Shown here: positions 7,647 to 16,489 of the stretch, piece by piece
Numbering within the stretch: the first letter of the stretch is position 1
Layout: each line of letters opens with the position of its first letter
Origin: Hyphomicrobiales bacterium
GTDB taxonomy: Bacteria; Pseudomonadota; Alphaproteobacteria; Rhizobiales; Rhizobiaceae
Length of the DNA stretch: 64,000 nt
Assembly: GCA_021775415.1 (NCBI GenBank)
Contig: JAJFHV010000010.1
Location: 186,001 to 250,000, forward strand
Reading direction: 5' to 3'
Program-made: the position numbers and the translations under genes
The notes under the pieces: model-generated
Told to the model about the DNA's origin: nothing
Seen by the model: the letters and a program-made list of their open reading frames with translations, nothing else
Database searches by the model: none

Positions 7647-9254
7647 ATGCACAAACCCAATTCACCCGCAAAACAAGCATCCTACGTCCAAGATGTTATT
7701 TTCGAATCGGGTTATAAGGACACTCAAAGGCCGGCTTTGCTCAGCTACATTGCTGCGAGCAGAAATTTCACGGCGGCAGACCCGTCCGGAAAATACAACT
7801 ATCTGGAGTTAGGATGTAGTATTGGCGCCACAACTAATGGATTGGCGGCAGCAAATCCCCAGTCCCGGTTTTATGGCATAGACTTTAACGAAGAGCACAT
7901 TGCCATCGCGTCTGAGAGGGCCAAGGCGTGTGAACTCACTAATGTTGAGTATTTTCAGGCTGATTTCGGTGACCATGAGCGCCTCGACCTCCCGAAATTT
8001 GACTACATAACCATACACGGAACCTACTCATGGTTGGCTCTGACTACCGAAGCGGCAATCCACTCGTTGGTAGACAAGCATTTGAAAAAAAATGGTATTT
8101 TTTTTGTCGACTACATGTCCAAAACCGGCAAAGCATCAATTGAACCCATGTGGCACTTGCTACGCAGCATAGGCTCAGGATTGGATGGTGATTCAGCGCA
8201 ACGAGCTGGAGAAGCATTTGAGATACTACGCCTGCTTGTAGAGAATGACGCCGGATATTTTGAGCAAAATTCCCATGCCAAAAGTATTTTTGACGACTGG
8301 GATCGTAAGTTGAAATTAAACCCAAGACAGGCCAGAGATTTGGCTCACAATGCACTTTCTGAAAACTGGGACCCAAAGAACTTTTCCGAAGTCGCAGCAG
8401 AATTTTCCAAAATCGGGCTTCGATTTGCGGGAAGTTGTAATTTACTGCTGAATGATCTTGAAATGGCCCTGCCAGACACTCTGCGTGGCGTCGGCAGCTT
8501 CGAGACGGATCAGTTTCAGTTAGAGTTAATCAAGGAGTTCTATCACCACACCCAGCTACGGCAGGATGTTTTTGTACGTGCAGATGCGGACACATCGAGT
8601 GAAACATCATCTCCCCGCGCATCAAAAACTCATTTTGCATTTCTCTGGCCGCCAGAAGAAAAGCCAGATCAAAATTGGTGGGAATTTCGTGATCCAGAAA
8701 ACAACCCGCTGGAAGTAGACAAGGATTTGATTGATCAGATTGTTGTCGGTATGTCGGAAGGCTTGACTTGTGCCGAAGAAATCGCCGCTAAATCACTGAG
8801 CGAAAACCATAGCCCTGATGACGTTGTTAATATGATGGGGCGCATGCAATTGGTTTCCAACATGAAAGTATTTGCACGACCACCCGAAAAACTGCGCAAA
8901 ATCGGATACAGTAAAGTGTGGCCAGCGAACCGCTACAATCAGGTGGCTATCCAGCGTTTTCTTGATGGAAACCAAAAGCTGACTTTGGCATCACCATATT
9001 ATGGTGGATGCATCTCCTTTCCACCTTTGTTGTCCGCCGTGATAGCTGCATTTCTCAGTCGCAAACGATGTGATTTATCTCCTGCTCAGATTCTGAAAAT
9101 CATACGCGGCGTGCCTGGCAAGTATCAGATAGGTCAAAATCAGACGGTGGATGCAAAAAACCTTCAAGAACAAATGATTACATCAATGTGCGATACGGCG
9201 CGGAATGTCATTTTGCCAAATATGGTTCGTTGCGGAGCCCTGAAGATCGTCTGA
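7647..9254 (+). CDS. SAM-dependent methyltransferase with methyltransferase regulatory domain
   Basis: A 535-residue protein. A class I SAM-binding fold is at about 48-180, with motif I YLELGCSIGATTNGLA (about residue 52 on) and the acidic end of strand 2 in FYGIDFNEEHI. The region about 220-300 resembles the regulatory domain that follows the catalytic fold in this family (MethyTransf_Reg), and a long C-terminal region contains helical segments. The substrate is unknown. AAGGTAGG lies about nine bases before the ATG. It is the only gene between the two tRNA-Ser repeats, which points to acquisition by transfer. The family assignment is by motif and length. Confidence 0.82.
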   Translation: MHKPNSPAKQASYVQDVIFESGYKDTQRPALLSYIAASRNFTAADPSGKYNYLELGCSIGATTNGLAAANPQSRFYGIDFNEEHIAIASERAKACELTNVEYFQADFGDHERLDLPKFDYITIHGTYSWLALTTEAAIHSLVDKHLKKNGIFFVDYMSKTGKASIEPMWHLLRSIGSGLDGDSAQRAGEAFEILRLLVENDAGYFEQNSHAKSIFDDWDRKLKLNPRQARDLAHNALSENWDPKNFSEVAAEFSKIGLRFAGSCNLLLNDLEMALPDTLRGVGSFETDQFQLELIKEFYHHTQLRQDVFVRADADTSSETSSPRASKTHFAFLWPPEEKPDQNWWEFRDPENNPLEVDKDLIDQIVVGMSEGLTCAEEIAAKSLSENHSPDDVVNMMGRMQLVSNMKVFARPPEKLRKIGYSKVWPANRYNQVAIQRFLDGNQKLTLASPYYGGCISFPPLLSAVIAAFLSRKRCDLSPAQILKIIRGVPGKYQIGQNQTVDAKNLQEQMITSMCDTARNVILPNMVRCGALKIV

Positions 9255-9270
9255 TCTGACCCTAGGCATT

Positions 9271-9335
9271 CTCCCCTGCTAAGGGAGTAGACGTGTTAAA
9301 GCGTCTCGAGGGTTCGAATCCCTTCCTCTCCGCCA
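9271..9335 (+). pseudogene. tRNA-Ser 3' fragment (attR-like right repeat)
   Basis: It contains the anticodon arm, variable arm, T arm and 3' acceptor strand with CCA of tRNA-Ser, but none of the 5' acceptor strand or D arm. The bases before it (cctaggcatt) cannot replace them, so it cannot fold into a tRNA. It is identical to 7500-7564 and marks the right edge of the islet. Confidence 0.9.
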
Positions 9336-9349
9336 GACGATCCTTGATT

Positions 9350-11050
9350 CTAAACAAAATTAACCAGCAACGTCGCGCCGAGCAGGATTGCAATCCACAA
9401 CACCATGGAACCGGTTGGCCAGACTTGGGCAATTCGCCCTTCTGGTCCGTGTGATTTGTAGAGTCGTGCAATCACGCCATCTACGCGATGCATCCAAAAT
9501 TTTGTCTGCAATGCCCAAAATGCAGTAACGGCAAAAGCGATGCTGCCAATAAACTTGGGTAGCATCCGTCGATATACCCAATCGCTATCCAGATTGATTG
9601 CTCTAATTTCCGGCGGATGAATGCCTGTTCGCATCAAAACGCCAAAGGCCAGCAGGGCAAAGAGTAAAAGCTGTAACTGACCAATCACGTGACCGACCGT
9701 ATAAGGATGGAACTCTACTTCATAAGGTAACAATGCATACAGCGGGTCGGGATACACCCCAATGAAAATGCACAAGAATGCGGTTATCCCCATTGCCAGA
9801 AGCATGTGGAAGGGGGCTTCTTTCGGGCGCATGCCACTGTCGTGGGCAAAGAATGTAAAGAACGGGATCTTGATGCCAGAATGGCTGAGAACACCGGCAG
9901 ACGCGAACAACAGCATGATCCATACCAGTGTGTAGTGGTTGGAGGCAGTCGCATCCAAAATGAGGGATTTGGTGACAAATCCGGAAAACAGCGGGAATGC
10001 CGAAATCGATGCCGCGCCGACCAGACAGAATACGGTGGTCAATGGCATGGTTCGATAAAGCCCACCAAGCTCTGAAGCCTTTGAGGTTCCGGTTCGGAAT
10101 AATACCGCGCCTACACTCATAAACAGTAGCGCCTTGTACAATATGTGGGCAAAGGCATGGGATGCGGTCCCATTCAGCGACATCTCCGTACCGATACCAA
10201 CACCGACCACCATAAAGCCCAACTGGTTGTTGAGGCTGTAGGCCAGAACCCTACGCAAATCGTTTTCTATCTCGGCAAAGAACACCGGGAATACGGTCAT
10301 AACCGCACCGATGTAAATCAGTAGCTCGGTTCCTGGAAACCCGCGTGCAAGCGCATATACCGCCAGCTTGGTGGTGAACGCAGACAGGATTACGGTGCCG
10401 GTTACAGTTGCTGCCGGATAAGAATCCTGAAGCCAGTTGTGTAGTAGTGGGAAAGCACATTTGATGCCGAATGCAATAAAAATGAGCCAGGTCGCGAGTG
10501 TACCAAGCGTCATTTTGGTAAAGGTAATCGAACCGGTTTCACGATAGCACAACACCACCCCGGCCAGGAGAATTACGCCTGAGCCGATCTGGATCAGCAG
10601 ATAGCGCAGACCTGTATGATAGGCGCCTTCGGTTCTGCGTGCCCATATGAGAAAGACGGAAGCAATTGCGGTTCCTTCCCAATAGATGAAGAGCGTTATC
10701 AGGTCGCCAGCAAATACCGCACCAATGGCAGCGCCAGCATATAAAAGTGCAGCAACTTGTTGAACGCTGTCGCGAACGTGCCAGGCAAAAAGATTGCCCA
10801 AAAATGCTGCGAGGCAGAATATCAACCCAAAGATCGTGGAGAGTTTATCAACCCGCATCAATTCCAGTGTGAAGCCAAAGAACTCGACCTGGTTGTATAT
10901 GCCGGTGTCGTAGTTCCAAACTTGTAGTGCTGCCACTATTGGCACTATCAATGACAGGGCGCCTCGTGCCCTGCCCTGTGGTACGGCCAAAAGCACAATG
11001 GCCGCGAGGATGAATGTAAATGCAGGTGGGAACTGGTCAATCAGCATCAT
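9350..11050 (-). CDS. Proton-conducting antiporter subunit, NuoL/M/N (MrpD-like), third copy
   Basis: A 566-residue, many-spanning membrane protein of the proton_antipo_M family. The conserved acidic residue of the fifth helix is in FIYWEGTAIASVF, and a lysine helix is present in ILSAFTTKLAVYALARGF; both are needed for ion movement in complex I/Mrp homologues. It is the last gene of the operon and overlaps the preceding small gene by 14 bases. It is longer than the other two D-like subunits because of an extra C-terminal region. It could replace the N-terminal half of a classical MrpA, which is missing here. The family is sure, the subunit name less so. Confidence 0.88.
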   Translation of the reverse strand: MMLIDQFPPAFTFILAAIVLLAVPQGRARGALSLIVPIVAALQVWNYDTGIYNQVEFFGFTLELMRVDKLSTIFGLIFCLAAFLGNLFAWHVRDSVQQVAALLYAGAAIGAVFAGDLITLFIYWEGTAIASVFLIWARRTEGAYHTGLRYLLIQIGSGVILLAGVVLCYRETGSITFTKMTLGTLATWLIFIAFGIKCAFPLLHNWLQDSYPAATVTGTVILSAFTTKLAVYALARGFPGTELLIYIGAVMTVFPVFFAEIENDLRRVLAYSLNNQLGFMVVGVGIGTEMSLNGTASHAFAHILYKALLFMSVGAVLFRTGTSKASELGGLYRTMPLTTVFCLVGAASISAFPLFSGFVTKSLILDATASNHYTLVWIMLLFASAGVLSHSGIKIPFFTFFAHDSGMRPKEAPFHMLLAMGITAFLCIFIGVYPDPLYALLPYEVEFHPYTVGHVIGQLQLLLFALLAFGVLMRTGIHPPEIRAINLDSDWVYRRMLPKFIGSIAFAVTAFWALQTKFWMHRVDGVIARLYKSHGPEGRIAQVWPTGSMVLWIAILLGATLLVNFV

Positions 11051-11387
11051 GTGCCACCTTTTCCAGTTCGTCTTCAGGATATTCTTCGGTGTCTATTACG
11101 TGCGGGGCGTAGAAATCTTCCGGGCGCTTGATCAACTCGCGCAACGCCTTTGCTCCGAAAATCACACATGAGAATGCTACAAATCCAAACAGGCCATAAA
11201 ATGCAGGTAGATTTTCAAACGTGAAATGACCGTGCTTTTCATACAGAAAATCCGCCAGACCAAGCATCAGGCAGACAACGGCCAGGCCCCCGAACAGCTT
11301 TGTGGCACTGCCCGGTTGATCAACCCAAAGGAAGACCCGTCCCAGCCAGGGATAATTTTGCGGGTTGTCTTTGATTTTCTTTGCCAT
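11037..11387 (-). CDS. Small membrane protein of the Mrp operon, unknown role
   Basis: 116 residues with two predicted membrane spans (about LFGGLAVVCLMLGLADFLY and FYGLFGFVAFSCVIFGA) and charged ends (RELIKRPEDFYAPHV near the C-terminus). It matches none of the standard Mrp subunits A-G. The ATG at 11387 shares its A with the TGA stop of the upstream D-like gene, and its 3' end overlaps the next D-like gene, so it is clearly translated as part of the operon. It may be an accessory subunit of this split Mrp type. No function is known to me. Confidence 0.8.
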   Translation of the reverse strand: MAKKIKDNPQNYPWLGRVFLWVDQPGSATKLFGGLAVVCLMLGLADFLYEKHGHFTFENLPAFYGLFGFVAFSCVIFGAKALRELIKRPEDFYAPHVIDTEEYPEDELEKVAHDAD

Positions 11388-12859
11388 CAATTACCTGCCA
11401 CAAGTGGTGTGAGGAAAGTTTGAATTTCGCCTGCCAGAAAAAACAGCACAAGACATCCAAATGCGGTCATAACAGGCGGGAGCACACACAGGAGTGGTGC
11501 CTCGGCAATGCCGGTAGTTTTTTTCAGATTATTGTCGTCCTTCAGGAAGAAACCTTTACCAACAATTGGCAGAAGATAGGCGACATTCAACAACGAACTC
11601 ACCATCAAGACACCAATCATGACCTTCTGGTCGGCATCGGCCGCGCCAACCATCAGCAGCCACTTGCCCCACGAGCCGCCAAACGGTGGCAATCCAATGA
11701 TCGATATTGCGCCGATCAAGAACGCCCCAAACGTAAATGGCATCAATCGTCCCAGACCTGTCATATCACTGATCTCGGTCTTGTGGGTCGCGACATAAAT
11801 TGCACCAGCACACATAAACAGGGTAATTTTGCCCATTGCATGCATCGCAATATGCATGCCGCCGCCAAGCACACCCATTGAAGTTGCAAGTGCCATGCCG
11901 AGCGTAATGTAGGAAAGCTGGCTGATGGTAGAATAGGCGAGTCGTGCCTTCAAATTATCCTTGGTCATGGCAATAATTGATGCGGCAACAATTGAAAATG
12001 CTGCCAGCCACATCAACCATTGGGAAGCGCCGGTTTTCGCCAGGAAATCAATCCCAAATATGTAAACACCAACTTTGAGCATTGTGAAGACACCGGCCTT
12101 CACCACAGCAACTGCATGCAGTAGTGCACTGACCGGTGTTGGGGCCACCATTGCCGCCGGCAACCACCGATGAAATGGCATAAGCGCTGCCTTGCCAATT
12201 CCGAATGCGTAGAGTGCCAATAGAACGGCAACAAGCGGACCGGCAATCTTTCCATCCAGAATTCCACCTTGGGTAAAGTCGAGCGTGCCTGCGACTGCCC
12301 AGGTCCAGATAACTGCTACAAGCTGCAATCCAATTGAAGTACCCAGCAACACTCCAAGATATACCCGGGCCCCGCGCTTAGCTTCCGGCGTACCCTTATG
12401 CGCCACGAGTGGGTAAGTTGAGAGCGTCAATATCTCGTAGAAGATAAAGAGCGAAAACATGTTGGCTGAGAATGCTATTCCCAGTGTGGCCCCTATCGCG
12501 AACGAGAAACAGGCGAAGAAGCGGGTATGATTTTGTTCGTTGTTTCCACGCATGTAACCAATTGCGTAAAGGTGGGTCACAATCCAAAGGCCCGACGCAA
12601 CAAGCGCAAACAACAGGCCCAGCGGTTCGATATGAAATGCGATGTCCAGTCCGGGCATAACCGTGAGAAGTGTAAATTTCTCAGACAGCGCACCACCGCT
12701 CTCCATCAATATCCAAAGCACCAGCAAGAATGTCTGTATAGCTGCAGCGAGCGTCGTTCCATCGCGCAAGTTCGGATGATTACGCAAAATCAAATTGGTG
12801 ATGGTTGCAACAACCGGAAGCAGGATCGACAGGATTATGGCGCTATTGGTGTCCATCAT
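11387..12859 (-). CDS. mrpD: Mrp antiporter subunit D-like, second copy
   Basis: A 490-residue NuoL/M/N-family membrane protein. The transmembrane glutamate is in FIFYEILTLSTYPLVAHKG, and a second conserved helix (PTPVSALLHAVAVVKAGVF) carries the lysine. TTAGGAGCG stands directly before the double ATG (12859 or 12856). It starts six bases after the upstream D-like gene. Together with its two paralogues here it would form the proton/sodium channel modules in the inner membrane. It resembles MrpD in length and in lacking the MrpA C-terminal extension. Confidence 0.88.
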   Translation of the reverse strand: MMDTNSAIILSILLPVVATITNLILRNHPNLRDGTTLAAAIQTFLLVLWILMESGGALSEKFTLLTVMPGLDIAFHIEPLGLLFALVASGLWIVTHLYAIGYMRGNNEQNHTRFFACFSFAIGATLGIAFSANMFSLFIFYEILTLSTYPLVAHKGTPEAKRGARVYLGVLLGTSIGLQLVAVIWTWAVAGTLDFTQGGILDGKIAGPLVAVLLALYAFGIGKAALMPFHRWLPAAMVAPTPVSALLHAVAVVKAGVFTMLKVGVYIFGIDFLAKTGASQWLMWLAAFSIVAASIIAMTKDNLKARLAYSTISQLSYITLGMALATSMGVLGGGMHIAMHAMGKITLFMCAGAIYVATHKTEISDMTGLGRLMPFTFGAFLIGAISIIGLPPFGGSWGKWLLMVGAADADQKVMIGVLMVSSLLNVAYLLPIVGKGFFLKDDNNLKKTTGIAEAPLLCVLPPVMTAFGCLVLFFLAGEIQTFLTPLVAGN

Positions 12860-12864
12860 CGCTC

Positions 12865-14376
12865 CTAAAATCCTGACAACAGGCTGTCAGCTGCCGTATT
12901 GGCAGCAGACATTGTGAGGCTCGTATCAAAGCCGAAATAAATGCTTGAGAGCGCCAGAATCCAGATGGGCACCAGCATAGATCCCGGGACTTCCTGATGA
13001 TGCGCTCCATCCGGAACTTCCCGCATATACAGAACCTCGATGACCTTCCAGATATAGATTACGGCGAGCAATGATGACGCCACAATGAGAACAGCGACCA
13101 GCCACCAGCCTTTTTCAATTGCTGCAGTTATCAAAACCCATTTGCTGATAAATCCCGCAGTGCCGGGTACGCCAATCAAGCTCAACCCGCCAATGACAAA
13201 CGCTGCACTTGTCCAGGGCATGGCTTTGCCAAGTCCTTCCAGACGATCAAGGAATGAATTTCCTGTCCGCAGCACATACGCACCAACCGCCATGAACAAC
13301 GCACCCTTGGTGATCCCATGATTGAACAAATGAATGATCGCCGCCGTCAAGCCAGTCTTGGTGATAAAACTGATGCCAAGCAACATGTAGCCAATTTGTG
13401 CAATGCTTGAATAGGCAAGCATGCGTTTTAAATTGGTTTGAAATACCGCAACAATTGACGCAGCAAACATCGCCAAAATTGCAAATGGCAGGATAACAAA
13501 TTCGAGCGTGTAGGTCTCGAACACAAAGCCCGGCTGAAACACTGAAAACATGAACCGCATCAACACATAGATGGCCACTTTGGTAGCTGTTGCTGCAAGA
13601 AAAGCCGTAACGACAGATGGCGCATGGGTATAAGCGTTTGGAAGCCATAAATGCAGCGGGTAAATCGCAACTTTCAGGCCCATACCAACGACAATGAACG
13701 CAAATGCCGCACGCACTGTCCGATTATCACCCATGTCTGAAATTCGGTCTGACAGATCTGCCATGTTCAACGTACCAGTCGCCATGTAGAGCAGCCCGAT
13801 GCCAATAACGAAGAAGGTCGCACCGATTGTTCCCATGATGAGATAGTCGAATGCTGCAGTCAGTGCGCGCTTATCCCTGCCCGCACCCATGGCAATCAAT
13901 ACGTAAGTGGAAAGCGAGGAGATTTCGAGAAACACAAACGTATTGAAAGCATCACCTGTTGCTGCAACGCCCAGAAGACCGGTCAGGCATAGCAAAAAGC
14001 AGGCATAAAACAGCAATTGGCTGGCAGGTGGAATGATTGCCGCCACATATTCCCGGGCATAAAGTAATACAATTGTGCTGATACCAGAGACCAGGAACAG
14101 CACAAATGCATTGGCCGCATCGATCCGGTATTCGATGCCCAGTGGCGGAGCCCAACCACCGATATGGTAGGAGATAACACTTCCGTCCAGCACCTTCATC
14201 AAAAGCAGTGTGGCAATTAAAAACGTGATGGCGCTGGCGATAAATGCGAGCGGCCATACGAGTTTTCGACTGCCAAGCAGAACACACAAGGGGGCCGCCA
14301 AAAGCGGAACAACGACTTGCAATACCGGCAGATGCTGAGCCAATGTCAGCGTTGCTGTGGCGGAACCTGCAGACAT
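12865..14376 (-). CDS. mrpD: Mrp antiporter subunit D-like, first copy
   Basis: A 503-residue proton_antipo_M protein following mrpC, as in canonical Mrp operons, so this copy is the best candidate for true MrpD. The conserved acidic helix reads FVFLEISSLSTYVLIAMG and the lysine helix VVTAFLAATATKVAIYVL. The start ATG shares one base with the mrpC stop (TAATG). The normal family length is about 490-510. Its role is in the antiporter's ion pathway in the inner membrane. Confidence 0.9.
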   Translation of the reverse strand: MSAGSATATLTLAQHLPVLQVVVPLLAAPLCVLLGSRKLVWPLAFIASAITFLIATLLLMKVLDGSVISYHIGGWAPPLGIEYRIDAANAFVLFLVSGISTIVLLYAREYVAAIIPPASQLLFYACFLLCLTGLLGVAATGDAFNTFVFLEISSLSTYVLIAMGAGRDKRALTAAFDYLIMGTIGATFFVIGIGLLYMATGTLNMADLSDRISDMGDNRTVRAAFAFIVVGMGLKVAIYPLHLWLPNAYTHAPSVVTAFLAATATKVAIYVLMRFMFSVFQPGFVFETYTLEFVILPFAILAMFAASIVAVFQTNLKRMLAYSSIAQIGYMLLGISFITKTGLTAAIIHLFNHGITKGALFMAVGAYVLRTGNSFLDRLEGLGKAMPWTSAAFVIGGLSLIGVPGTAGFISKWVLITAAIEKGWWLVAVLIVASSLLAVIYIWKVIEVLYMREVPDGAHHQEVPGSMLVPIWILALSSIYFGFDTSLTMSAANTAADSLLSGF

Positions 14377-14813
14377 TAAGCCCTGCCCCCCATCGCATCG
14401 CCATAAGCGCGGTTTTCCTTCGCTGCAATTTTGCGCTCTGCCTCAAGAATTACATCTTCCTCGATAGTGTCATATTCTTCACGAATTCGAACGATCAGGG
14501 CGAGCCCCAGGGCAGTGGTTGCAACACCCACAACAATTGCGGTCAGTATCAGCACATGGGGAACCGGATTTGAGTAAACCGTTTCCGGGTCTATGTTCAT
14601 GTCAGCTGGAAATATGGGCGCTGTGCCGCCGGTGACCTTGCCTATCGAGATGTAAAGCATGAACACCGAAGTCTGGAATATATTGAGACCGGCGATTTTC
14701 TTTACCAGATTGCCGCGGGCGACAACGATGTAGAAGCCGGTCATCATCAAGACGATGAACATCCAGTAGTTAAGATGACCAACAATGAAATCCCATGTAA
14801 AGCCTGAAGCCAT
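14376..14813 (-). CDS. mrpC: Mrp antiporter subunit C (NuoK-like)
   Basis: A 145-residue protein with three predicted membrane spans, homologous to complex I NuoK. The central block IAGLNIFQTSVFMLYISIG is typical of MrpC. Two GTG codons lie just upstream of the ATG at 14813. The ATG is preferred because GGAG precedes it and it overlaps the mrpB stop as TGATG. The C-terminal tail is charged and cytoplasmic. Confidence 0.9.
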   Translation of the reverse strand: MASGFTWDFIVGHLNYWMFIVLMMTGFYIVVARGNLVKKIAGLNIFQTSVFMLYISIGKVTGGTAPIFPADMNIDPETVYSNPVPHVLILTAIVVGVATTALGLALIVRIREEYDTIEEDVILEAERKIAAKENRAYGDAMGGRA

Positions 14814-15250
14814 CACCACTCCTCATCGCTTAGTCGTGGAGGACGGGCGGCAAATGCGTAATAGATGGCAACCATTACAGCAGAGACTGTAACACCAACA
14901 CCGAGTTCAACAGCAAAGATGCCATAGTGCTGACCGTGCTCAGGATGATGTGCAAGTGCCGAATAGTCGAGATAAGTGTGATTGAGGAACAGACTAACAA
15001 CCCCCGTGCCAGCATAAATCAGGGCGCCCAGCGCCATCATTTTATGAACCAGCCAGGGTGGGAATACGTGTTGTACCTTGTGCAATCCAAAAACAATCCC
15101 GTACAAAATGAATGCAACTGCAAAGATGACACCAGCCTGAAATCCGCCGCCCGGTGAAAAATCCCCATGAAACTGGACATACAATGCAAACAGCATAATC
15201 GGGCCAACCAACAGTTTGGTGATTACGCGCAGGATCAGGTGATGGCGCAT
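14813..15250 (-). CDS. mrpB: Mrp antiporter subunit B
   Basis: 145 residues, MnhB family. The diagnostic segment is FHGDFSPGGGFQAGVIFAVA (about residues 28-47), with about four membrane spans. The ATG overlaps the stop of the DUF4040-type gene as TGATG. Its partners are the other Mrp subunits. The length is normal for the family. Confidence 0.93.
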   Translation of the reverse strand: MRHHLILRVITKLLVGPIMLFALYVQFHGDFSPGGGFQAGVIFAVAFILYGIVFGLHKVQHVFPPWLVHKMMALGALIYAGTGVVSLFLNHTYLDYSALAHHPEHGQHYGIFAVELGVGVTVSAVMVAIYYAFAARPPRLSDEEW

Positions 15251-15780
15251 CAGACTTTGCCCCCTTTGCCTTTGCGACGTCGGCGACCAAGCTGCCCAAT
15301 CAACAGGAGAACGCCGATACCAGCCGTAAATACCACAACCACTTCGCCCAACGTGTCATAGCCTCGATAGCTTGCAAGGATCGCAGTCACCACATTGGGA
15401 ATGCCAATCTCGTGTGGGCTTTGCTTGAGGAATTCTGCCGCAATGTGATTGTTTGCAGGTGTGTCGGCCAAACCAAAGTTCGGCATGTCCATTGTTCCGT
15501 AAACGAGAACTGCGCCAGTCACAACGACCACCAGCAATGGGATAAGTGACGATCTTGTCGGTGTTCTTTCAGTTCTGGAGGTGAGAGCCAGAGTTCCCAA
15601 CATCAACACGGTTGAAATTCCCGCCCCTACCGCAGCTTCAGTAAAGGCGACATCCACCGCGTCCAGCATAACAAACAGTAATGCAGACAGCAGGCTGAAA
15701 ACACCTGAAAGCATTACCACTGCAAACAGCCGTTTTGTTTGTACAACGCTCAATGCGGTGGCGATCAGCATCGCAAACAA
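15250..15780 (-). CDS. Free-standing MrpA C-terminal domain (MbhD/MbhE-like, DUF4040)
   Basis: About 176 residues equivalent to the C-terminal end of classical MrpA, or to MbhD plus MbhE of membrane-bound hydrogenases. The first half contains DAVDVAFTEAAVGAGIST, the DUF4040 signature with its conserved acidic residues. The second half has IPNVVTAILASYRGYDTLGE, the MbhE-like signature. So MrpA is split in this operon. The start is unclear: the frame has TTG at 15780, while homologues as I remember them begin about eight codons earlier, where the codon is ATA (15804-15802), overlapping the mrpG stop. Confidence 0.85.
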   Translation of the reverse strand: MFAMLIATALSVVQTKRLFAVVMLSGVFSLLSALLFVMLDAVDVAFTEAAVGAGISTVLMLGTLALTSRTERTPTRSSLIPLLVVVVTGAVLVYGTMDMPNFGLADTPANNHIAAEFLKQSPHEIGIPNVVTAILASYRGYDTLGEVVVVFTAGIGVLLLIGQLGRRRRKGKGGKV

Positions 15781-15800
15781 GGTTATGGTGATGAAGGTTT

Positions 15801-16199
15801 CTATGACTTCCGTGCCTTTTTCTTGCGGGGACTTGTGACAGGTGCTGCTTTGGCAGGCTGCTTTTTTGCGATGGTCTTTGGCCGTTTCATTTCGCCCAGT
15901 GGGAGTACACCTGAAACAAGCGCCGCATTTGCAACCGCATGCGTTGCGGTTGGCCCGGTAATGAACAGAAACACTCCAATAATCAGCAATTTAACGGTAA
16001 TCAGCGTCGGCCCTGCTTGCAGACACATGCCAACAACCAAAAGAATTACTCCGGCGGAATCGACAATCGAAGCAGCGTGGAGCCTGGACCAGAAATCCGG
16101 AAACCGAACAACGCCAACAGAACCGATGATCACAAAGAGGCCGCCGCCCACAATGGCAATCCAACTCAACACTTCGATGATCAATTCAGCTCCGGTCAT
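15801..16199 (-). CDS. mrpG: Mrp antiporter subunit G
   Basis: 132 residues, PhaG_MnhG_YufB family, with three membrane spans. The typical motif GVVRFPDFWSRLHAASI lies at about 28-44 and VKLLIIGVFLFITGPTATHA follows. The Lys/Arg-rich C-terminus (about 102-132) extends beyond the usual end. The ATG overlaps the mrpF stop by four bases (ATGA). Confidence 0.92.
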   Translation of the reverse strand: MTGAELIIEVLSWIAIVGGGLFVIIGSVGVVRFPDFWSRLHAASIVDSAGVILLVVGMCLQAGPTLITVKLLIIGVFLFITGPTATHAVANAALVSGVLPLGEMKRPKTIAKKQPAKAAPVTSPRKKKARKS

Positions 16200-16489
16200 T
16201 TAGTGCCACCTTTGCCGATCTGCGATTGCGGAATATCGCCAATCGCCCGGTAGCGGAAGAACTTCAAAACAGCAATCGTGCCAACAAAATTTATCAAGGC
16301 ATACAAGAGTGCAATATCGAGAAAATCCGGTCGATCGCTCAAGAACCCTACAACCCCGATCAAAAGAACCGTATGGGTGCCAAATACGTTTACCGAGATC
16401 ACCCGATCATACAATGTAGGCCCCGCATATAAACGCGCCAATACAAGCATCATCGCGACAATCAGGGCTATGGCGGCCACGACGAACAT
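16196..16489 (-). CDS. mrpF: Mrp antiporter subunit F
   Basis: 97 residues with three membrane spans, MnhF family. It contains LYAGPTLYDRVISVNVFGT and the following acidic DRPDFLDIALLYALINF, the typical MrpF pattern. Start and stop overlap mrpE (TAATG) and mrpG (ATGA), so translation is coupled. Confidence 0.92.
   Translation of the reverse strand: MFVVAAIALIVAMMLVLARLYAGPTLYDRVISVNVFGTHTVLLIGVVGFLSDRPDFLDIALLYALINFVGTIAVLKFFRYRAIGDIPQSQIGKGGTK

Larger units (their letters stand above)
7500..9335 (+). mobile_element. tRNA-Ser islet with a single methyltransferase gene, no integrase
   Basis: A unit of about 1.77 kb bounded by exact 65-bp copies of the tRNA-Ser 3' part. The intact tRNA is on the left and the displaced fragment on the right. 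The only gene inside is the methyltransferase at 7647-9254. No recombinase or excisionase gene is visible, so it is either a remnant of a larger element or a non-autonomous one moved in trans. The right repeat ends 14 bp before the end of the converging Mrp operon, which would be the ancestral neighbour of the tRNA. The mobile origin is inferred from the repeat geometry. Confidence 0.7.

Noticed and set aside
7565-9270. Hidden integrase or excisionase within the islet
   Set aside because: The methyltransferase fills almost the whole interval; the remaining gaps (about 80 and 16 bp) cannot encode one.
9271-9335. Second tRNA-Ser gene
   Set aside because: Only the 3' part is present; the acceptor 5' strand and D arm are missing, so it cannot be a working tRNA.
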